From the NCBI GenBank assembly GCA_033002965.1, contig JAURVB010007713.1, positions 124,001 through 188,000 on the forward strand: DNA of 64,000 nucleotides, written 5' to 3'. The notes beneath the pieces are model-generated. The model did no database searches. It had not been told where the DNA came from and saw nothing but the letters and a program-made list of their open reading frames with translations. This stretch comes from Piper betle. Lineage: Eukaryota; Streptophyta; Magnoliopsida; Piperales; Piperaceae. Of this stretch, positions 58,447-64,000 are shown piece by piece. The position numbers and the translations under genes were made by a program. Numbering within the stretch: the first letter of the stretch is position 1; every line of letters begins with the position of its first letter.

Positions 58447-59450
58447 CAAAAAGTTAAATAAACTAAGCTTTGGATTTGATTGGTCATGATACTTGGCTCC
58501 ACCCAATGGCTACAATTCATGGTGTTCAATGGAGTCGAATAGTTGGAAACTTGAAAGGACATTATAATTAATTAGACTACGTCGATTTGTGAACACCCTC
58601 TTCGAATTCTTATATCTCCACTTCTATATAAAGGGGTGGTCATTTGTTGTTGATCATATCTCATCTCTTGGCTTCGGAGTGTAGTGAAAGTAGTAGTTTT
58701 AGTTTTTGTAATTTATTTCTCTTTTATAATAAAAATTAGTTTCTTCTTTATAATGTTTTCTAATTTTTAGTATGGAGTAGTCTCTAATTTTCGTTCTAGA
58801 GAAGAATGGAACTTAATATGATTTAATTGAATTTATTTCAAGCTTTTACTCTTTTATTCAATCATATTGTTTGAATTATCATATTCTTAATGCTAAGAAT
58901 AGATTGATCACCTATTTCTTAGATCATGAGGTTTAATTAGATTTCGGGAGAAATTAATTAGATTAGTCATTGGTAGTTCATCATACGATGAGTCTTTTGA
59001 CTTGTTTGTCGTTGTAGTCGGAAGATACACAACACCGTATGCGGTTGTAAGGCAATTCTTAATGCGTTATTTTGTTGATTAATCAATTATCACCGGGAGG
59101 TAGAAATTGAGGCAAAATAATAGAAGCATGAAGGAGCGGGAGCCACCATGTCATATAATTATCCTAGATCGACAATCCGAGGGAATAAAAGATAAGAGTA
59201 AGATATGATGAAGATTAACTTCATATTAAGGGAAATTCGACTCTAGAACGAGTTTTATAAATTTAACTTCGCTTTTTATTTAAGTTAGTATTTAGATTCC
59301 GTTAAGTTAATTATTTCTATTTTGTTCTTAATTTTATTTTCTTTAATTAATTTAAGAAAATTCATCTCCTTGTGGGACGATACTCAATGTTATCATTATA
59401 TTACTTGTTTCAACCATGTATACTTGCATGTTATTAAAAATATTCGAAAA
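58447..59450 (+). mobile_element. Athila/Tat-like LTR, 5'-truncated
   Basis: Homologous to the LTR at 62110-63262 from its AAGCTTTGGATTTGATTGG segment to its end, but lacking the first ~160 bp. Followed directly by an Athila-type PBS, so it acts as a 5' LTR. The 255 bp before it are unassigned. Confidence 0.75.
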
Positions 59451-59456
59451 AGTTTT

Positions 59457-59472
59457 TGGCGCCGTTGCCGGG
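59457..59472 (+). other. Athila/Tat-type primer-binding site
   Basis: TGGCGCCGTTGCCGGG, the tRNA-Asp-type PBS that characterises Athila and Tat gypsy elements, seven bases from the LTR end. Confidence 0.85.
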
Positions 59473-59629
59473 AGATCGAATTTTCTTAATTAATTTAGGA
59501 TTAGAATTTTGAGTGTTTTTCTTTTATTTTTAGATTTTAGTGTCTGATTATATTTGAAAAAAAAACTATATCATTGTCTTCTTCCTTCTATTATTTATTA
59601 TCATTTGTTTATTAGTACGGTCACCCTTG

Positions 59630-59797
59630 TCTTCTTCTGATTTAAAGATTGAAAGGACTTTGAGAAACTTGTGTGCCGCTAGAAGAAGAGCACAAGAACC
59701 AATAGAGGAAGAAGCCATGCATTCATGGAGGACTGATAGTCCATTGGCTTATCATTCTCATCTCCAACCAAGAGAATACAATCAAGTACATGCGTAA
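59630..59797 (+). pseudogene. Short plus-strand gag start of the Athila/Tat-like element
   Basis: After the PBS a frame reads IERTLRNLCAARRRAQE and PLAYHSHLQPREYNQ before a stop, of the charged type found at the start of gypsy gags. Beyond it the plus-strand element stops and a minus-strand fragment begins. Confidence 0.4.
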
Positions 59798-60756
59798 ATA
59801 TGTTTACCTTTCGCTCTCATCTCCACTAATGTAAGTAATGCCAATTAATCAAAAATAGGATAAACAAGATAGAAAAATCAGAGGTTAATGTGCACCCTAG
59901 AATTAAAATCTTTTCCAAATCTTGACATACATGTACAACAAATCCCCAAGCAATATGACACACACTTCTTTAAATGTAGTATCGAATTGACCCAATATAA
60001 GAACTAACTTTGCTTTGATTTTCTATTAACTACCTACTACTTTTTCTTTTTCTCTTTTCTTTTAAACCAGTGGAAGACTATTGCTTCATCTTGTGTTTAC
60101 TGGTGGAGGATCATTGCCTCATCTTTTCTTTTCTTCTTTTTTTTGTTTTTCTTCTTTTTTTTTACAAAGCAAAGTACCAATAAAATCCACACAATCTACT
60201 CAATCACCACTCTATAACACGCAATGCCTTCCCCCTATACTACTCAAAGTTTCATCCCTGTTAGAATTTAGAATGAATTCAAAACACTAGGGTGCTAGGA
60301 CTCAAACAGCAAGATATATTTTCAATAAAAAGGCCAAGGCTAAAATAAGGGTAATCAAACAAATATGTATGATAAAGGCCATGAAATTATCTACAGAGGA
60401 TAATTTATATTAGGTAGGCTTGAAGAAAGGCCCAGACTCATCAAAAGAAATGCCTATATCATTTCCCATCCAAATGGCAAGCCAAATATTTCGCCTCAAA
60501 AGTCGCTAGGGCAAATTCTAAAAGTTATGACCATCATGTACAATCCTTATTGCAAAACATTCATTGAAATCATCTAAACCAAAGGATTGTGAAAATATTA
60601 TAAGGTAGAGAACCAACTCTCGAATGCAATCTTTTACTCAGTTCATCCCTCATATCAATTAATCAAGTTTTCTCAAGAAAGGTAAGACTAATTCACATGT
60701 ATCTATCATTGAACCAAGAGACTAAAATACCATTGCATAATAAAATTTTTATACTA

Positions 60757-60794
<38 letters not shown>

Positions 60795-62109
60795 AAACAC
60801 GAGTCAAGCATGAAAAATATGCATAAAATTAAGGCATCACCCCCAAACTTAAACTAAACATTGTCCTCAAAAATAAAAATAAAGAAAAAGAAGTGAAAGA
60901 GAACTCCCTCATATCAATTAGTCGGTGGATGATTATCATGAATAACTGAATTTGGACTTGACCCATGCTTCATTGACTTTAAATGATCGATCTCCTTGTT
61001 CAGTCTTAATTTCAATTGCACCATATGGAAAAACTTCTGTCCAGGAGAAAATGACCATCAACCACACCAGATGCCATGTTTGTCTGCTATAGTCCAAGCA
61101 ATAGCTGACTTGTGATCTTTTAGTATTTTAATCAACTTCTCTTTCTGCAATATAGTTAGCTCTGAAGATATAATAATAGGAATAGTGTCATTAAGCCCTA
61201 AGAAAATATACCTGAGATGTTTTGGAAGTTGCTTTAGCTCCAAAATAAGTGGTACTTCAATTGATGGCAGCAATTTGTGGAATGATAGATCTGAGGTTTC
61301 CATAACTTTGAATCGTTGAGGCAAAATTAGTTGTGAATCTAATACTTTAACCATCTCATCCACATCAATATCTTCTTCACAAAGAGAATTTATGGATTTA
61401 TGTAATGAATTACTAAACTGATCCCCTTTGCATCCGAGTAAGCTAACCAATGTATTGAGTTCATTTTTGTTATTTGGTTTTTCATCTTTTTCCTTAACAT
61501 CATTGGGCTAAACTGGTTCCTGTAAAGTAATACTACTTTGGGTTGTTATAGCTTTGCAATGCTCTTGACCATCATTCCTTGGTTGTTCTGGTTGGCTAGG
61601 AAGTACACCCTTGGGTCGCTCATTTAGTTTCTTGTTTAATTGCACCATAACTTGTTGCATAAACTGTTGTTGTTGTTGTTGCTGATTCTGCATAAATTGT
61701 TGCATGGTTTGTTGCATAGTTTGTTGCATGGAATTGAACATTTGGATCAAATCTGGTTGTTGTTGTTGCTGAAAAGAAAGTGAAGGAGGTCTAGAATGCT
61801 GTGATGGTGGTGGATTATTAGGGACAGCAACCGATTGTGAAGAATTATTCCATGAAAAATTGGGGTTATTGCACCAGCCCGCATGTAGGTATTGGAATAG
61901 GGATTGTTGTTCCAATTATAGTTGCCTACGTAATTAACTTGATTTGTTGCACATTGACCTATAAAATGTCCTTGTCCACACCATTCACACCTTGGTTCTA
62001 CAGCCTTAACCTGTCTCTGTATATTAAGAATTTGAACTTCATTAGTTAAAGCACTGACCTAAGCAGATAAAGCAGTAAGTGCATCTAATTCTAAAACTCC
62101 AGTAGTCCT
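59798..62109 (-). pseudogene. Athila-like gag-pol fragment, inverted and internally deleted
   Basis: Reading on the minus strand from 62109: a CCHC knuckle CEWCGQGHFIGQC (61989-61949), NYNWNNNPYSNTY, then a Gln-rich gag part with long Q runs (61915-61508), then the pre-RT segment LPKHLRYIFLGLNDTIPIII and SAIAWTIADKHGI (61450-61058), typical of Athila. RT, RNase H and integrase are missing. At 60870-60838 the complement reads TTGAGGACAATG and AAGTTTGGGGGTG, the usual sequence at the 3' end of Athila/Tat pol. 59798-60830 would be 3' untranslated DNA with pyrimidine tracts. Confidence 0.7.
60761..60793. repeat. (AT)n microsatellite
   Basis: About 15 AT units within the inverted Athila-like fragment. 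Confidence 0.85.
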
Positions 62110-63262
62110 TGTTAAGCGTTTAAAATATATAATATTTACCCATATTTTTAATATGATTATGTACTTTCCGGGTATAAACATTATTAATTAAGTAATATTT
62201 TACTTTATTTTCTTTAGTTATTTAATATTTTATTATTTATACTTAATTTTGGTGTTTTAATGCAGAAAAAGATAAATAAATTAAGCTTTGGATTTGATTG
62301 GTCATGACACTTGGCGCCACCCAATGGCTACAATGTATGGTGTTCAATGGAGTCGAACAGTTGGAAATGTATAGGGACATTATAATTAATTAGATTACGT
62401 CGATTTGTGAACACCCTCTTCGAGTTCTTGTATCTCCACTTCTATATAAAGGGGTGGTCATTTGTTGATCATATCTCATCTCCTGGCTTCAGAGTGTAGT
62501 GAAAGTAGTAGTTTTAGTTTTTGTAATTTATTTTTCTTTCATAATAAAAATTAGTTTCTTTTTTATATTGTTTTCTATTTTTATTATGGAGTAGTCTCTA
62601 ATTTTCGTTCTAGAGAAGAATGGAACTTAATATGATTTAATTGAATTTATTTCAAGCTTTTACTCTTTTATTCAATCATATTGTTTGAATTATCATATTC
62701 TTAATGCTAAGAATAGATTGATCACCTATTTCTTAGATCATGAGGTTTAATTAGATTTCGGGAGAAATTAATTAGATTAGTCATTGGTAGTTTATCATAC
62801 GATGAGTCTTTTGACTTGTTTGTCGTTGTGGTCGGAAGATACACACCACCGTATGCGGTTGTAAGGCAATTCTTAATGCGTTATTTTGTTGATTAATCAA
62901 TTATCACCGGGAGGTAGAAATTGAGGCAAAATAATAGAAGCATGAAGGAGCGGGAGCCACCATGTTATATAAGTATCCTAGAACGACAATCTGAGGGAAT
63001 AAAAGATAAGAGTAAGATTTGATGAAGATTAAATTCATGTTAAGGGAAATTCGACTCTAGAATGAGTTTTATAATTTTAACGTCTTCTTTTATTTAAAGT
63101 TATTTAGATTTAGTTAAGTTAATTATTTTTATTTTGCTCTTTATTTTATTTTCTTTAATTAATTATAGGAAATTCATCTCTCTGTGGGACGATATTCGAT
63201 TTTATCATTATATTACTTGTTGCGACCATGTATACTTGCATGTCACTAAAAATATTCTAACA
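62110..63262 (+). mobile_element. Athila/Tat-like LTR, full length
   Basis: 1153 bp, starts TGTTAAGCGTTTAAA and ends ATTCTAACA. It abuts the minus-strand gag directly on its left and carries neither a PBS on the right nor a purine tract on the left. The flanks GTCCT and TAGGC do not match, so it is neither a simple solo insertion nor a clean 3' LTR. Confidence 0.75.
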
Positions 63263-64000
63263 TAGGCTAAGTGCTTACACACTTCCAATACCTTGGAAAT
63301 TCATGAATCAAGATCAAAGCAATTGAGGTTTGCCTCATATACAATCCTCTCTTGGAAATTACTCACTCAGAGCCAAACAAAAAACAAGCAAGATGGTGCG
63401 GCCAATCCTACCCTCTAAGCTTGAGTACCCACGTGGTTTAAGAGAGTTTGAGGGCTCTGTGTATCATAAGTTTCTCAAATACACCTCCTAAGGCCCTATT
63501 TATAGTCTTTTCCTAAAATAGCAACCGTTAGGATGTAAATGCTCCAAGCTTATTTATTCCAAAAGGCTAGTTTTGGCAAGGTTTTGAATGATCGCGTGCC
63601 AAATTACCTGCCAATCGTACCATAGAATGCTTAGTTGTCATAGCCGAGATCTTTGGTCATCTTTAGATTATTGATGCCTCTGTCGAGCATCTACTAACAG
63701 TCCTCTAGAGGCTTCTTTTGAACTTCTATTTCCTACTAATGTAGGTTTTGGCTGCTGAAGCTCTACACAAATCTCCCTTGAAAACACATGTAAGTCCAAG
63801 GATCAGCTGACTGAAGTTCTATTGAAAGTCTCTCCCAAACTCTTCCATGTAAGTCCAAGGATTTCACTCCATGTCTTTCGATTGACAAACACTTAGCTAA
63901 GCTATCTGCTGAACTTTTCTTTGTAAGTCTTACACTTGATCCTCTGGTCTTTTGGCTATCCATCACTAAGCTAAATTGTCTGCAGCCTTTCTTAGAATTC
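63263..64000. other. Unassigned terminal stretch
   Basis: No gene recognised. GTAAGTCCAAGGAT occurs at 63790 and 63850 with related copies nearby, and the minus strand has a TATA-like CTATAAATAGG near 63505. Both are compatible with part of an LTR reaching past the window edge. The 67-codon minus frame at 63763-63966 has no motif. Confidence 0.4.

Noticed and set aside
60081..60290. Phe/Ser-rich small secreted protein
   Set aside because: Created by a pyrimidine tract in the 3' untranslated part of an inverted Athila-like fragment.

Overview
The window is nuclear DNA of a flowering plant. It has one recognisable cellular gene, a three-exon alpha-expansin with plant-style GT/AG introns, set in about 63 kb of AT-rich DNA built almost wholly from plant LTR retrotransposons of several lineages: Ty3/gypsy Tekay-like chromovirus, Ty3/gypsy Athila/Tat-like, Ty1/copia Tork/Tnt1-like, and miniature TRIM-like elements. 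The species cannot be named from the sequence. No rRNA, tRNA or CRISPR locus and no bacterial-type operon was seen.

Layout. 1-1104: decayed LTR/internal boundary. 1105-4258: solo LTR (copy A) of a large (~3 kb) LTR family. 4449-19431: the most striking structure, a ~15 kb tandem array LTR-internal-LTR-internal-LTR-internal-LTR of one non-autonomous minus-strand gypsy element. Each LTR holds a 33-bp minisatellite. Each internal region holds a gag zinc-knuckle remnant and a plus-strand composite retroelement (2.36 kb, TSD TTGGT) that ends in a 536-bp TRIM with 154-bp LTRs. The whole array is bounded by a near-perfect 5-bp target duplication (ATCCT/ATACT). 19432-25822: geneless, with a 20-bp minisatellite, a PBS/LTR junction at 21061-21076 and an AAT microsatellite. 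25823-28560 and 39285-39894: probably the two parts of one LTR (copy D/F), separated by a decayed minus-strand Tekay-like element (28890-39002, with a full 5' LTR at 36110-39002). That element is itself interrupted by an Athila-like solo LTR (34389-35545, TSD GGGGC).

41522-42505: alpha-expansin. Its reading frame is broken twice, 44 bases apart, and both breaks are C5 runs where C6 is expected. 45261-53548: Tork/Tnt1-type copia element on the minus strand with both LTRs. Its gag zinc knuckle is split by a 3092-bp solo LTR (copy B, 49083-52174, TSD ACCTG). 55117-58187: a second solo LTR of the same family in the opposite orientation (copy C, TSD ACATG), giving a large inverted repeat with copy B. 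58447-63262: Athila/Tat-like sequence with two plus-strand LTRs flanking a minus-strand gag-pol fragment. 63263-64000: unassigned.

Interplay. Apart from the expansin there is no pathway here. The information lies in insertion order, recombination between LTRs (solo LTRs and the LTR-sharing array), and repeat growth inside LTRs. None of the autonomous-type elements has an intact coding region: frameshifts, in-frame stops and catalytic substitutions were found in the pol genes.
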